A stretch of 54,839 bases of DNA, taken from positions 1-54,839 of the forward strand of contig JADJRT010000022.1 in NCBI GenBank assembly GCA_016712035.1. Reading direction: 5' to 3'. Below, piece after piece: positions 10,305-21,996 of this stretch. Numbering within the stretch: position 1 is the first letter of the stretch; each line of letters opens with the position of its first letter. The notes under the pieces were generated by a model that saw only the letters and a list, made by a program, of their open reading frames with translations, made no database searches and had not been told where the DNA came from. The DNA is from Flammeovirgaceae bacterium. GTDB lineage: Bacteria > Bacteroidota > Bacteroidia > Cytophagales > Cyclobacteriaceae. The position numbers and the translations under genes are program-made.

Positions 10305-10312
10305 TATATTTG
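10305..10312 (+). promoter_or_regulatory. -7 promoter box for the aminotransferase gene
   Basis: TATATTTG matches TAnnTTTG and lies 18 bp before the ATG at 10331, a normal spacing in this phylum. Confidence 0.5.
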
Positions 10313-10330
10313 TCTATTCATTTTAGCCTT

Positions 10331-11838
10331 ATGAAATCAGCATTGCATTCCACCATTCATACCGAGAGTACAGAGGAGTAGTTTCAAGAATTTGCAAAAA
10401 AAATAATTGGTCATGATTTTGAATTTATAGGACCTGCAGGCAAACGAAATCTGCTTTATGCCGATTGGATAGCTTCGGGTAGGTTATACGGCCCCATTGA
10501 GGATATATTGACAAATCAATTCGGACCACTGGTCGGAAATACACATTCAGAATCTAGCCTGACCGGTGAGGCAATGACATTTGGCTTACAAAATGGCACA
10601 TCAGATTATCAAAGAACATGTGCATGCCAACGATCAGGACGTAATTGTTCCAAGGGAGTGGTATGACCGGAGTTATTGCAAAATTGCAGCGCATTTTAGG
10701 TTTGCATATTCCTGAAAAAGCAAAACCCTACTATTCGCAGCCGGAATCTGAACGCCCTGTCGTATTCCTTACACATATGGAACATCATTCTAACCAAACA
10801 GCGTGGTTGGAATGTGAGGTAGATGTAGTGGTGATACCGCCAGACGATAATCTATTAGTAAGTGTCAACAATCTTGATATTGAACTTAAAAAGTATGAGG
10901 ATAGAAAACATAAAATCGGTTCTTTCACCGCGTGTTCGAATGTAACGGGAATTTTTACACCCTATCATGAACTTGCCCGTCTTATGCACCAGCATGGCGG
11001 CCTATGTTTTATTGATTTCGCTGCCTCTGCTCCTTATGCGGATATGAATATGCATCCAAAAAATCCTGAAGAATCATTAGATGCTATTTTCTTTTCGCCC
11101 CATAAGTTTTTGGGTGGCCCTGGAAGTTCTGGTGTACTGATATTTAATAAAAAGTTATACGCTAATCGTATTCCTGACCAACCCGGTGGCGGGACAGTTT
11201 CCTGGACTAATCCTTGGGGTGAACATCATTATTTTGAAGACATAGAAACCCGGGAAGATGGTGGAACTCCTGCCTTTCTGCAAACGATACGGGCCGCATT
11301 AGCTATTCGATTAAAAGAACAGATTGGTGTAACCCACATACACGAACGCGAAGCAGAACTTCTTGAAATTGCCTTTGATGGATTGACTACTATTCCAGGT
11401 TTAACAATTCTTGCGCCTGAGATTAAACAAAGACTTGGTGTAATATCCTTTTACATTGAAAAACTGCACTACAATTTTATTGTAAGAGTGTTGAGCGATC
11501 ATTTTGGAATTCAGGTGCGCGGAGGTTGTTCCTGTGCAGGTACCTACGGCCACTATCTTCTACATGTCGATCAGGAGTATTCTAAAAAAATAACTTGTAA
11601 AATAGATTCCGGTGATCTTTCTGAAAAGCCAGGTTGGGTTCGACTTTCGCTGCATCCCGTAATGACTAATCAAGAAGTATCGTATATCATTGATGCCATT
11701 AAACAAGTGGCAACCAACTCGGAACGCTGGAAGTCTTTCTATCAATACTCCTTATATACCAATGAGTATCATCCTATAAAGGAAACCCATCACATGAAAA
11801 ATAAATTACAAGATTGGTTTAGTCTTGAAACAGATTAA
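10331..11838 (+). CDS. Class V aminotransferase / cysteine-desulfurase-like PLP enzyme, broken near the N-terminus
   Basis: About 500 residues over one in-frame TAG (10379-10381) and at least one indel near 10580-10660. The first part contains KRNLLYADWIASGRLYGPIE and GNTHSESSLTGEAM, the substrate/PLP entry typical of SufS/NifS-like folds. After the frame change come MAHQIIKEHVHANDQDV and GSGMTGVIAKLQRIL. The PLP lysine is in FFSPHKFLGGPGSSGVLIF. The acidic pair lies in FIDFAASAPYADMNMH. GGCSCAGTYGHYLL holds cysteines in the desulfurase-like active-loop region. Bacteroidota encode several such large homologues of unsettled substrate. Its 3' end faces the phosphorylase gene across 11 bp. Confidence 0.75.
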
Positions 11839-11849
11839 CCCGATTATTC

Positions 11850-13476
11850 TTAATTGATTTTGTAAAGTTTCTCATAGTATTCTTCTAACATTCGTTTTAC
11901 AGCAAACTGATCTTTGGTTGAGAGAATACTTTGTTTCATCATCTCCTTCCACTTGCTTTTATCTTCATAGTAACAAGGAAGAACTTCCTTTAACAGAACT
12001 TTATACATCGACTTTTGGTCGTGTGCATCTAATTTGTCTTCCTTCTTGTTTTCGTAGCCATCTCCTATTTGCCAACCATTTATCCCATGCTGACAGGCTT
12101 CAGGCCACCAGCCATCCAGAATGCTAAGATTCAACACACCATTCATAGCTGCCTTCATCCCCGAGGTACCACTGGCTTCCTGCGGTCTACGCGGATTATT
12201 TAGCCAAACATCACTTCCACGTACCAACATAGATCCAATAGTCATGTCGTAGTTTTCAAGGAATACTACGGAATTGGGATACTCTTTGGTTAGCGCAACA
12301 ATGTTTTCAACAATTTTTTTTTCCACCATCATCCAAAGGATGGGCTTTACCTGAGAAAATAATTTGAAGCTTGCCACTTCTGAATAATGAATCAATTTTA
12401 GGGCGATCACTGAAAATAAAATCACTGCGTTTATACGGCACTGCTCTGCGCGAGAATCCAAGCAACAAGGAATTTTCATTTAATAGAACGCCTGTACGCT
12501 CTTTAACGAAACTCAACAACTTCCTTTTGTTTTCCATGTGTGGCGCCCAAACATCGCTTCCCTTTTCAGCGGCTTCAACCATGTTATGGTCTACCCACGT
12601 TGGCCGATGAATAGCATTGGTGATGCCCACAATTTCTTCTTTATCTTTCACTTTCTTCCACATGGTATTGGCAGTAACTGCATGAAGCTGGGCTACAGCA
12701 TTACTGTTACGTGATAAACGTAAAGCACCCACCGTCATATTAAAGGGTGAGCCACCCAATTGCTTCAATTGTTTTTTATTGAAGCTTCCATTGTCGGCAC
12801 CCATATAAAGCAAGCGATCGATATAATGAGATTCATTCCCCTGTACTACGGGGGTATGCGTTGTAAAGACTATCTCGTTGCGTGTAGCGGCAAACGCTTC
12901 TTCGTAAGTCTGTCCGGCATCTAGTTTCTCGCGCATCAATTCAAATCCAGCGAATAAAGCATGTCCCTCATTAAAATGATAAACATCGGTTTTGATACCG
13001 AGTGCACGTAAAGCTTTTACACCACCAATACCAAGTACCATTTCCTGTGCAATACGCTCCTCACCAAACCAACCGTAAAGCTGCCCGGTAATCCAGCCAT
13101 CTTCATTTCCGGGAACATCCGTATCCAATAGGTAGATGGGTGCATTACCATACTCATCACACAACCATACCTTACATTTTACTTCACGCTTGCGAATAGT
13201 TACAGATACCATTACACCGGTATCTTTTAAGAATTCATATTTATAGATGGGATAGGTATCCAATACTTTTCCCTTATCCGTGATTCGCTGATCGGTATAT
13301 CCTTGCTTCCATTTAATGCCAATGCCTACCATAGGATAGCCATGATCTTTAGCGCCTTTCAAATAATCGCCAGCCAAAATACCAAGGCCTCCGGCATACG
13401 TTTTAAAATCACTTTGAAGAGCATACTCCATACAGAAATAGGCTACGTGGGGTAATTTACTTTTATCAACTGCCAT
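11850..13476 (-). CDS. glgP: Short-form alpha-glucan (glycogen) phosphorylase, A9-run frameshift
   Basis: A GT35 phosphorylase of about 541 residues that releases glucose 1-phosphate from glycogen. N-terminal PHVAYFCMEYAL and YAGGLGILAGDYLKGAKD are the opening of the short bacterial/archaeal form. VYHFNEGHALFAGFELMRE and FTTHTPVVQGNE follow. The PLP lysine is in GTSGMKAAMNGVLNL. The two frames join at an A9 run near 12316: one A fewer gives PLDDGGKKIVENIV, the expected sequence. It lies downstream of no obvious glycogen genes and is probably expressed on its own. The reconstructed enzyme appears complete. Confidence 0.88.
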
Positions 13477-13534
13477 GGTAAACGAGTAAGTTAGGTTTAA
13501 TAATAAGCCAAGGGTGTAAAGATGTTAAATTTTT

Positions 13535-14488
13535 TCAAGACCGTATAAGGGATATTTCTACCCGATCACCCAGTTTAAATTTATCATGGGTTGTGGCTAC
13601 CCAAACCTTCCATTGGCGGTAACTCAATTTAAGCTCATATTGATTGCCGTAGAATTTTATTTCTTCTACCTGAAATCGGTTGCGGACCTTCTTTCTATAA
13701 ACCCTGAAACGCTCTGGTCGAACTAGTATATCTTCCTTTGCGGCCTTTCTTCCTAAAAGTTTTTGCTGCGCAGCCGTTAGTATATTGTAAGAACCGAACA
13801 GCCCAGCTACGTATTCATTTATCGGGTCATGATAAATACTTTTAGGTGGCCCCTGCTGCACCACGTTGCCATCCTTCAGTACAATTATCTCATCAGCCCA
13901 TGCCAGCGTATCAGCCGGATCGTGAGAAACCATGATGCAGGTGATTTTTAACTTTTTACCAATATCATCAATAACTTTTTTTAAGATTCCTTTTAACACC
14001 ATATCCAGGTTGGTGAAAGGTTCATCTAACAATAATAGAGATGGATTTTCAATCAGCAATCGGGCAATTGCAATTCGTTGTCTTTCCCCACCCGAAAGCT
14101 GGTCTGTTTTCCTTTGCAATAGCTGATCAATCCGACATACAGAAAATATTGCAGCGGCCTCTTTGTCTGAAATGTGATTGGCATATTCCAGTACTTGTTC
14201 TACCCGCAAGAATTTTGATAGTTCAAACTGTTGGGATAGATAAGCTATTTGCGGATGCCCCGGAACTAAATTATCAGCTGGCCCTTTAACGTGTTCGCCC
14301 CGCCATACTACTTGGCCACTATCCGGTTGAAGTAGCCCAGCAATAACTTTAAGTAAAGAACTTTTCCCCGAACCTGTTTCGCCAGCAACTACCAGCCGTT
14401 GAAATTGGTTTTGGCGAAACGAGATATTATTTAGTATACTTTGCTCGTTGGCTCGTTTTGTAATTTGAGATACATTCAAAAAAATCAT
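13535..14488 (-). CDS. ABC transporter ATP-binding protein with C-terminal TOBE-like domain
   Basis: 317 residues from ATG 14488, chosen because upstream in-frame Mets would run into the PLD gene and the ABC fold starts at FLNVSQITKRANEQSILNNI. Walker A is GETGSGKSS, signature LSGGERQR, Walker B LLLLDEPF, H-loop SHDP. The last about 80 residues (VRPERFRVYRKKVRNRF, then EIKFYGNQYELKL) resemble a TOBE domain, as in CUT1, molybdate, iron and polyamine importers. No permease or binding protein lies nearby, so the substrate is unknown. It follows the PLD gene by 25 bp in the same direction. Confidence 0.8.
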   Translation of the reverse strand: MIFLNVSQITKRANEQSILNNISFRQNQFQRLVVAGETGSGKSSLLKVIAGLLQPDSGQVVWRGEHVKGPADNLVPGHPQIAYLSQQFELSKFLRVEQVLEYANHISDKEAAAIFSVCRIDQLLQRKTDQLSGGERQRIAIARLLIENPSLLLLDEPFTNLDMVLKGILKKVIDDIGKKLKITCIMVSHDPADTLAWADEIIVLKDGNVVQQGPPKSIYHDPINEYVAGLFGSYNILTAAQQKLLGRKAAKEDILVRPERFRVYRKKVRNRFQVEEIKFYGNQYELKLSYRQWKVWVATTHDKFKLGDRVEISLIRS

Positions 14489-14513
14489 GGGCACCAAAGT
14501 CAATAGTAAAAAA

Positions 14514-15188
14514 TCAGTAAACTTCCATCTCCTTCCACAATTGGTCAAACTGTTTTAAAAATGATTTAACAACACCCGCATCCTGCGTTAATAAAATATT
14601 TTCATGATTGTAAAGTGCCGCACTACGGGTCCAGTTATAACTGCCGGTAATTACCGCTTTGCCATCTACTACCATAAATTTATGATGCATGTGGTTGGCT
14701 GTACGATCCATCTTTACCTGCACCCCCTGCCGGGCAATCCGCTCAATATCTGAACCTTCGTCCAGCGATTTATCATTATCGGTTATTATCCGGATGTCTT
14801 TTCCTAGTTTATGGGAGGTAAGTATAGCTTCCGTAATGGGATCATCACTAATGGTAAAGACACAAATCTGAACCTGATTAATAGCTCTTTGTATTTGTTG
14901 GATGATTACATTGCGACACGTTTCGCCAGGGCTGAAATAGGCATCAGCATCGGATGTTGGTTTGCTTAGAAGTGTGTTGTTGGCATCTTTAATCCATTCA
15001 AGGATGAACTTATAATTTGTTGAGGTAACTTTCTCGTTCGCTAACTCATAAATCTTGCTTCTTAAATAGCCAAGTTGGTGTTCATCCAGAGGTCTTTCTC
15101 CAATAAACTCTTTTAGTGATTTTTTTTCATTCTTTGATAAAAAATCATCTTCAATGCTTAGCTTGAGATGTTCTACTATGTCATCCAT
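14514..15188 (-). CDS. PLD-superfamily protein with a single HKD motif (Nuc-like)
   Basis: 224 residues from ATG 15188. The C-terminal half carries one HKD motif, HHKFMVVDGKAVITGSYNWT, preceded by QRAINQVQICVFTISDDPIT. A single motif implies a dimeric active site as in the Nuc endonuclease and mitochondrial PLD6 group. The N-terminal about 90 residues (LSKNEKKSLKEFIGERPLDE) form a helical extension seen in Bacteroidota members of this group. A nuclease role in DNA turnover or defence is possible, but no signal peptide or partner gene points to a specific one. Confidence 0.78.
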   Translation of the reverse strand: MDDIVEHLKLSIEDDFLSKNEKKSLKEFIGERPLDEHQLGYLRSKIYELANEKVTSTNYKFILEWIKDANNTLLSKPTSDADAYFSPGETCRNVIIQQIQRAINQVQICVFTISDDPITEAILTSHKLGKDIRIITDNDKSLDEGSDIERIARQGVQVKMDRTANHMHHKFMVVDGKAVITGSYNWTRSAALYNHENILLTQDAGVVKSFLKQFDQLWKEMEVY

Positions 15189-15321
15189 AATTTTTAGATA
15201 ATATGTTGTAAGGTACAAATCAACCCGAAAAGATATAAATCGTAATGCCAATTCAAATCAAAACCTTCCTATTTTGACAGAAGAATCTGGAATTCAGTTA
15301 TGGTTTTAAGCATATGCCTAA

Positions 15322-15329
15322 TATCTTTG
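15322..15329 (+). promoter_or_regulatory. -7 promoter box for the ABC-F gene
   Basis: TATCTTTG matches TAnnTTTG and lies 19 bp upstream of the ATG at 15349. Confidence 0.5.
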
Positions 15330-15348
15330 CGCCCTTATTTTATAGAAC

Positions 15349-16989
15349 ATGATCTCTGTTGATTCCGTAACCGTTGAATTTAGCGGTTCAACCCTTTTTA
15401 GTAATATCACTTTTAATATTAATGACACCGACCGGATTACTAATGGGCAAAAACGGGGCGGGTAAATCCACGCTTTTAAAGATTATTGCTGGTGTAAATA
15501 AGCCAACGCGGGGTAAGGTCTCGGCACCCAAAGACGCGGTTATTGCCTATTTGCCTCAACACCTGCTCACCGAAGATGACTGTACTGTATTTGAAGAAAC
15601 CTCTAAAGCTTTTTCAAAATACTGAACATGAAAAAGCAGATGGATGAATTAAACCATCAGTTAGAAACCCGAACGGATTATGAGTCAGACGAATACTCTA
15701 AGATAATTGAGCAAGTATCTGAACTCAGTGAAAAGTACTATTCGATTGAAGAAATTAATTTTGATGCCGAAGTCGAAAAGACTTTACTGGGGCTTGGATT
15801 TCTACGTTCTGATTTTAGCCGATCAACCAAAGAGTTTAGTGGCGGCTGGCGCATGCGCATCGAGCTCGCAAAAATTCTATTGCAAAAACCGGATCTAATC
15901 TTACTCGATGAACCCACCAACCACTTGGATATTGAATCCGTACAGTGGCTTGAAGATTTTCTTAAGAATGGTGCCAGAGGAGTAATTGTTATAAGTCACG
16001 ATAAAGCTTTTGTTGACAACCTGACCAATCGGACCATTGAAGTTACAATGGGCAGGATTTATGATTACAAAACAAATTACTCTCACTACCTACAATTACG
16101 AAAAGAAAGACGCGAGCAGCAACAAAAGCAATTTGACGATCAGCAAAAGGAGATTGCGGACATTCAGGGATTCATTGATCGCTTTAAAGGAACGTACTCT
16201 AAAACACTTCAAGTACAATCACGCGTGAAGATGCTTGAGAAATATGAAATTGTGCAAGTGGATGAAATGGATACTTCTTCGTTAAATCTCAAGTTCCCGC
16301 CTGCTCCACGGTCTGGAAATTATCCGGTTATTGTCGAAGAGCTTACCAAGAAGTATGACGATCACGTGGTATTTCAAAATGCTTCACTCACCATTGCGCG
16401 TGGGGAGAAGGTAGCTTTTGTCGGAAAGAATGGCGAAGGAAAATCAACGATGATTAAGGCGATTATGGGAGAAATCGACTTTGAAGGCAAGATGCAGCTC
16501 GGTCATAATTCTATGATTGGATACTTTGCACAGAATGAAGCTTCGCGGCTAGATGTTGAACTGACGGTGTTTGATACTATTGAGCAAATTGCTAAAGGGG
16601 ACATCCGTACTAAGATTAAAGATATGTTAGGAGCCTTTATGTTTAGTGGCGATAACATAGATAAGAAAGTAAAAGTATTGTCGGGTGGTGAGAAAACCCG
16701 ACTTGCGATGCTCAAGTTATTGTTACAACCGGTTAATCTTTTAATCCTCGATGAACCTACCAATCACTTAGACATTAAAACCAAAGACATTCTAAAAGAT
16801 GCTTTGTTAGCCTTTGATGGTACGCTTATTCTTGTTTCTCACGATCGCGATTTTCTGGATGGCTTGGCTACCAAGGTTTTTGAATTCGGTAATAAACGCG
16901 TGCGCGAACATTTTGAAGACATTAATGGCTTCTTGAGAAATAAGAAACTGGAAAATCTGAAAGAGATTGAAAGGACGGCTAAAGCGTGA
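15349..16989 (+). CDS. ABC-F family ATPase (translation factor type), two frameshifts
   Basis: About 546 residues with two ABC cassettes and no membrane part. Cassette 1 has GKNGAGKST, FSGGWRMR and LILLDEPTNHLD. Cassette 2 has GKNGEGKST, LSGGEKTR and LLILDEPTNHLD. The linker between them is charged and helical (LRKERREQQQKQFDDQQKEI). ABC-F proteins act on ribosomes, in translation control or antibiotic protection. The N-terminal MISVDSVTVEFSGSTLFSNI is in another frame (indel near 15438), and a second indel near 15620 joins EETSKAFSKI to LNMKKQMDELNHQ. The 3' end overlaps the convergent symporter gene by 11 bp. Confidence 0.87.
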
Positions 16990-17863
16990 TCGTTTTTCGT
17001 TGCATTATGTAGGCAAAGGTAAATCCGCTAATCAAATGCCAGATTGCCCACCAGGCAGCAACTAAAGCCATATCCCCGTTTCCGCCAAAGAAAGTAAAGA
17101 TCAGGATTAAGCCCAGACCTGAATTCTGAATCGCAGTTTCAATTGCTACCGATCGATTAACTGATTCAGGGTTCCTAAGCAATTTGCTAAAATAATACCC
17201 ACCAAAAGCCCTAGTCCGTTGTGAATTAATACGAGCCAAAACACAGATGAAATCCGTTCAACAAATACGCCGATGTTGTTCCAAAAGCAATAAGAACAAA
17301 ACTCACCAAAATTAAGCTGGAGATAATTCGAACGGGTTTGGAAATTTTTCAGCGAAAGCGGGATAGTAATGCGCGCACCCATGCCTAAAACTAAGGAAAA
17401 ATAAAATTCCAGACAAGGTAAAGAACAGTTCAACAAAACTAATTTCAATAGCATTGAAATTATCTCTTAAACCTGGCAATAAGGAAGACCAAAATAGAAA
17501 GCTCAACGGTGTTATCAAAAAAGCCGATACTGAAGTTACTGCGGTAAGGGTTACCGATAAAGCAACATTTCCTCTCGCCATCAATGAAAAAAAATTTGAA
17601 ACATTGCCACCAGGACATGCGGCCACTAAAATCATCCCCAACGCAATTCCCTGTGGAGGCGACCAGATTATTATTAAGAGGATGGTTAATGCTGGTAACA
17701 AAACATACTGCGAAACCAACCCTGTGGCCAACGCCTTTTTTTGATACCGAAGTTGGTAGAAGTGATCGGGTTTGATAGTAAGTGCAACTCCAAACATAAT
17801 AAAGCCCAAACATGCGTTTAGGGCAAGTAGAACGGCTGGGGAGAAGTGGAGTTCCTTTATCAA
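16979..17863 (-). CDS. Bile acid:sodium symporter (BASS) family transporter, two frameshifts
   Basis: Three frames together give a hydrophobic carrier of about 295 residues. ELHFSPAVLLALNACLGFIMF and GVALTIKPDHF open the family. LVAACPGGNVSNFFSLMARG is the conserved sodium-site helix break. Later pieces are VELFFTLSGILF, VFWLVLIHNGLGLLVGI and VAIETAIQNSGLGLILIF, also a family signature (ETxxQN). No ATG is available at the N-terminus. The open frame reaches TTG 17929, which lies in the promoter box, so TTG 17863 or an ATG lost to an indel is more likely. BASS proteins import organic anions such as bile acids or 2-keto acids with Na+. Confidence 0.78.
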
Positions 17864-17926
17864 TTTAATATAAGTTGCTGCAAGATAATTGCAATGAGTT
17901 GGTATCCATAGCTTAATACTATTCTT

Positions 17927-17934
17927 CAAATATA
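17927..17934 (-). promoter_or_regulatory. -7 promoter box for the BASS transporter gene
   Basis: TATATTTG on the minus strand lies between the upstream terminator and the transporter gene, so it should drive the transporter alone. Confidence 0.45.
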
Positions 17935-17961
17935 TATTTAGTATAACTGAATCTTGTAAAT

Positions 17962-17996
17962 AAAAAATGGAACTGCTTAGCGAAACAGTTCCATTT
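17962..17996 (-). terminator. Rho-independent terminator of the large BNR protein gene
   Basis: A perfect 11-bp stem (AAATGGAACTG with CAGTTCCATTT, 10-nt loop) lies 17 bp downstream of the stop at 18014. On the minus strand it is followed by a T-run (TTTTTTATTT). This is the clearest terminator in the window. Confidence 0.85.
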
Positions 17997-18013
17997 ATAC
18001 TAGTAATTCCTTA

Positions 18014-21000
18014 CTAATTGCGCTTACTTATTGATTGATTTCGACTCGCAATCAGTTCCTCTTTGCGAAGCTTCAACTTCTCAACAGCCTGTACAGAGGC
18101 AGCCGTAGGTCGTACATCCGCACTTTGTAAAACAGCCAGCACATGCAAAAACTTATCCTGCAAACTCACAAGCGTTTCATTTTCCAATGAACTTTCACCA
18201 ATACCACCATACATAATATCCGGATTATCAGGTGAACCCGATCCGCGTAAAGCAACGGCTTGTTCTTTTTTGCCTTTACCCCATTTATATTTCGTATCAC
18301 TCAAATTTTTATCAATCAATTCCCTGACAGCCTGGAGGTCGTTGTAAGAAGTAAAACAGGCAAGGGAAAGTTCTGTTTGTAATTTAAGATCGCTTTCGCT
18401 GATCGTTACCCGAGGGTCAAGCTTAATAGTTATAGGCTGCTCACTCAAAACACCATCGGCCGTTAACCGAATGGTATAGACACCTGGTGCCACAAACGGA
18501 GCGTACGGTCCACTGGGTGTGTTTTTATGAACTGCAGCGATAGGTAATTGCCGCTGAGCCCCCCGTGGTGATGTATACCGTAAATTCCAAACAAAGCGAT
18601 GTTGACCCGGTGTATTTGCCAATACTCGTTGTGGTCTGATCCAGTATGTTGGGTAGGGAACAGCCAAAGTATCAATTTGTTCGGGTTTGTCTTTGCTACT
18701 GGATTGGTAAATAACTTCCCCATTCTTGGAGATAACTTCAATCCGTACCTCGCTTTTTGCTTCAGCCAAATAGTAATCCAGTATCGCTCCATCGGGAGGA
18801 TTTTGTCCTGCCGGTTCTTCGGGCGGTAAAGGAGTATCCATAAACATGTTAAAGCGAACACGATGTGTTGCTACAGGTGGAAAGAGGAAAGCTTTTTGTG
18901 AATTAATCTTGGCTAGATTTCGAAGTGGATTAATATTATCCAGAATCCAGATAGATCGGCCATGCGTACCAACAACCAAATCATCTTCATGAATTACTAA
19001 ATCCCTGACGGAACTTGCCGGCATATTATTTCTTAACGTCTGCCAGTTTTCACCATCATCGATAGAAAAATAAACTTCACGTTCTGTTCCCGCATAGAGT
19101 AAGCCCGGCTGTTTGGGATCTTCGCGAACCGCATTAACGGGGCCCATAGGATTTATCCCTTTAACAATCTCTTTCCAGGTAGCGCCTCCATCATGCGTCC
19201 TATAAATATGTGGTCGCATATCATTTTTACGAATAGCATTAATGGAAATGTAGACTGTATTCGAATCGAAATGTCCGGCATCGGCCTGCGAAACTTTATC
19301 CCAGGAAGATAAAGTAGTCGGTGTAACATCTTTCCAGTTCTTTCCACCATCTACTGTTACATGGACAAGCCCATCATCCGTACCAGCCCAAATAATTTCC
19401 TTCTTCAAAGGCGATGGAGCCAAAGAATAAATTACTCCGCGGGGTTTCATGTTCTTCAAATTATCTGTACGGAAATCACCAATATTTTCAGGCACATCCG
19501 TCTGCTTGCGAGTAAGATCAGGACTAATAATTTCCCATTGTTGTCCACCCGTAGTAGTTTTCCAGAGAACATTAGTGGCAAACAATAACGTATTCGGGTC
19601 TGCCGGATGGAATAACAGCGGCAAAGTTCTTAGCATTCGATATTGTTCAGAGCGCAGCGTTTCAGGAGCTACATTTTGAGTTTGCCCCGTCTTCTTGTTA
19701 AATCTGGTAACGCGACCGCCATAAATAATATCGGGGTCCTTAGGATCAGGTGCTACATACGCATACTCATCGGCACCTACCCCCATCCAATCCCGAAAGG
19801 AAATCTGGCCGCCATTACCCCGGCTTGCCGTGCCAATCGCACCACTCTCCTGCTGCCAACCATAAACCCAATACGGAAACTGATTATCTGTACTTACGTG
19901 ATAAAGTTGTGAGGTCGGTTGATTATACCATGAACTCCAGGTTTTACCTCCATTAACAGTAACGATAGCACCCTGATCGGCAGCAAATAACATGATGTCT
20001 GGTTGGAGTGGATTAATCCAGATCCGATGATAATCATCGCCACCGGGTGCACCTTTAAAAGAAGTCCAGGTATAGCCACCATCTGCGGATTTATAAGACA
20101 CAACATTAGCAGAGTAAACTACATCAGGATTATTTGGATGCACCCGTACTTCTGCGAAATCACTGCCGCGCCCATAAACCCGACCATCACTGCTAACACG
20201 CTTCCAACTTTCGCCAGCATCGTCACTTCTATAAAGGCCGGCATTCTCACGCGCATCTACCGTGGCATACATGCGCTTAGGGTTGCTTGGAGAAATCCCA
20301 ACACCAATTCGCCCTAACCCTTGTTGAGCGGTAGGTAATCCTTGCGTTAATTTATTCCAGGTTACCACCATCGGTTGATTTATAAAGACCACTATTTGGT
20401 CCAGAGAATGACGCATTTTCCCACGGGCCATCAAGATGCTCCCACATATCGGCAAAAATTATTTGTGGATTAGTGGGATCAAACTCCACTTGAATTGCCC
20501 CCGTATTATGATTGATGTATAAAACTTTCTCCCACGTTTTGCCACCATCTTTCGTTCGAAACACACCACGGGTTTCATTCGCACCATACGGATGCCCAAG
20601 CGCGGCAACAATTACTACCTCTGGATTGGTAGGATGCACAATTACACGACCCACTTGCTGAACATCCGTTAATCCGATTTGCAGCCAGGTTTTTCCTCCA
20701 TCCGTAGATTTAAACATACCATCTCCTACCCCTAGGTCTGGCCGATGAAGACCTTCGCCTGTACCCACATAAATAATATTTGGGCTTGTTGGAGAAACCG
20801 CAATGTCGCCCACCGAACCTGTTGGTGCTGAATCAAAAATCGGATTCCAGGTTCGTCCATAATCATCCGTCTTCCACACACCGCCATTATTCACACCCAT
20901 GTAAAAAACATTAGGCTGAGTGGGTACACCGACAGCACCTACAGTACGACTTGCTCTAAAAGGTCCAATAGAACGGTATTGCAGTTCTTTATAAAAGGAT

Positions 21001-21068
21001 GGATCAATAGATTGGCCGAGAGTGGCCAAAGGGGTCAATAGAAAAAGTACAAAAAGTCGCTTTAGCAT
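18014..21068 (-). CDS. Secreted BNR/Asp-box beta-propeller protein (VPS10/sortilin-like), one frameshift
   Basis: About 1018 residues with a signal peptide (MLKRLFVLFLLTPLATLGQ). Many Asp-boxes are visible: KTDDYGRTWNPIF, KSTDGGKTWLQIG, RTKDGGKTWEKVL, RSDDAGESWKRVS, KSADGGYTWTSFK, and THDGGATWKEIV. Together they imply a double propeller as in VPS10-like glycosidase-related proteins. A conserved C-terminal part (about 560 on) has VHKNTPSGPYAPFVAPGVYT, a beta-sandwich linker, and a helical tail. The single frame break lies near 20360, where STDGG should continue as NTWNKLTQGLP after a one-base correction. Family members are abundant in secretomes of Bacteroidota; their substrate is unsettled. 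A strong terminator follows the stop. Confidence 0.82.
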
Positions 21069-21166
21069 AAGCTTATAGTTTTAGAATACTGTTTACAGAT
21101 TAAATATGATAAAATCAATGGAAACCATGTATGCGGTTTGAAGCAACAAAGAACGGAAAGAAGAGA

Positions 21167-21931
21167 TTAGCGTTTTAGTTTCTTTGGTTCGTGAAGAACG
21201 AACATCCGCATCCGAATATCAGTTTCCGGTCTGGACTTATTGGTTTTGGTGGCTGCAATCTTATCGAGCACATCAAATCCTATTTCAAGCTCACCATATA
21301 CCGTATACCCTCCGTCTAAGTGTGGCGTGCCGCCCACGGTTGTATAGATTTTCCTTTGTTCCTCATTGAGTGTAAGATTTTCAAACTCAGGTGTCAATCT
21401 CCGCTGTATAATGGCGCTATCTAACTGCGAATCGCGCCAGGCGGGTCGTTGCACAATGTAAAACTGACAATTGCTACTTGCCTTTTCGGGATTGTTATCT
21501 CTGGCCGCAGCTAACGCGCCCCGTTTATGATATATTCCTTTGTCGGTTCTAAACTCGGCAGGAATTCTATCACCGGGCGCACTGCCACTTCCTACTGGTT
21601 GACCTGTGGCCGCATACTTCGTAGTTGGGTCTCCACCTTGAATCATAAAGTTGTTTATTACCCGATGAAATAATAAAGAATCGTAAAAGCCGGATTTTAC
21701 TTTGGCAACAAAGTTATCGCGATGAAGCGGTGTCTCATTATAAAGCTTCACGACCATGTCGCCCAGATCGGTAATAATTAAGATATGGTAGCTAATATCT
21801 TTTTTTGAAATCTGCTTTCGATAGGATTTAATAGACTCCTTTTCACTGCGGGTTAGTTTGCGAAAACTATTTTGAGCGATTGAATTTAACCCTAGCGTTA
21901 GCAGTAGAACTGCCAGAATAATTTTTTTCAT
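21167..21931 (-). CDS. Secreted cyclophilin-type peptidyl-prolyl cis-trans isomerase
   Basis: An intact 254-residue protein with a signal peptide (MKKIILAVLLLTLGLNSIAQ). The cyclophilin core is evident: FVAKVKSGFYDSLLFHRVIN and NFMIQGGDPT hold the catalytic FHRV and QGGD, and GALAAARDNNPEKASSNCQF carries the active-site loop. The last block DGGYTVYGELEIGFDVLDKI is also typical. An insertion around residues 160-200 (LDSAIIQRRLTPEFENLTLN) is seen in Bacteroidota homologues. It probably assists periplasmic folding. It sits alone between two secreted-protein genes. Confidence 0.9.
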   Translation of the reverse strand: MKKIILAVLLLTLGLNSIAQNSFRKLTRSEKESIKSYRKQISKKDISYHILIITDLGDMVVKLYNETPLHRDNFVAKVKSGFYDSLLFHRVINNFMIQGGDPTTKYAATGQPVGSGSAPGDRIPAEFRTDKGIYHKRGALAAARDNNPEKASSNCQFYIVQRPAWRDSQLDSAIIQRRLTPEFENLTLNEEQRKIYTTVGGTPHLDGGYTVYGELEIGFDVLDKIAATKTNKSRPETDIRMRMFVLHEPKKLKR

Positions 21932-21996
21932 GCAAACAGGACTTAATCTAGTTCGACAAAGTTGTTGCCGAAAACAGTCAGGTAAAATTTAGTTAA

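Noticed and set aside
17863..17929. Start of the BASS transporter at 17929
   Set aside because: The codon is TTG and lies within the TATATTTG promoter box, so it cannot be in the transcript's coding part.
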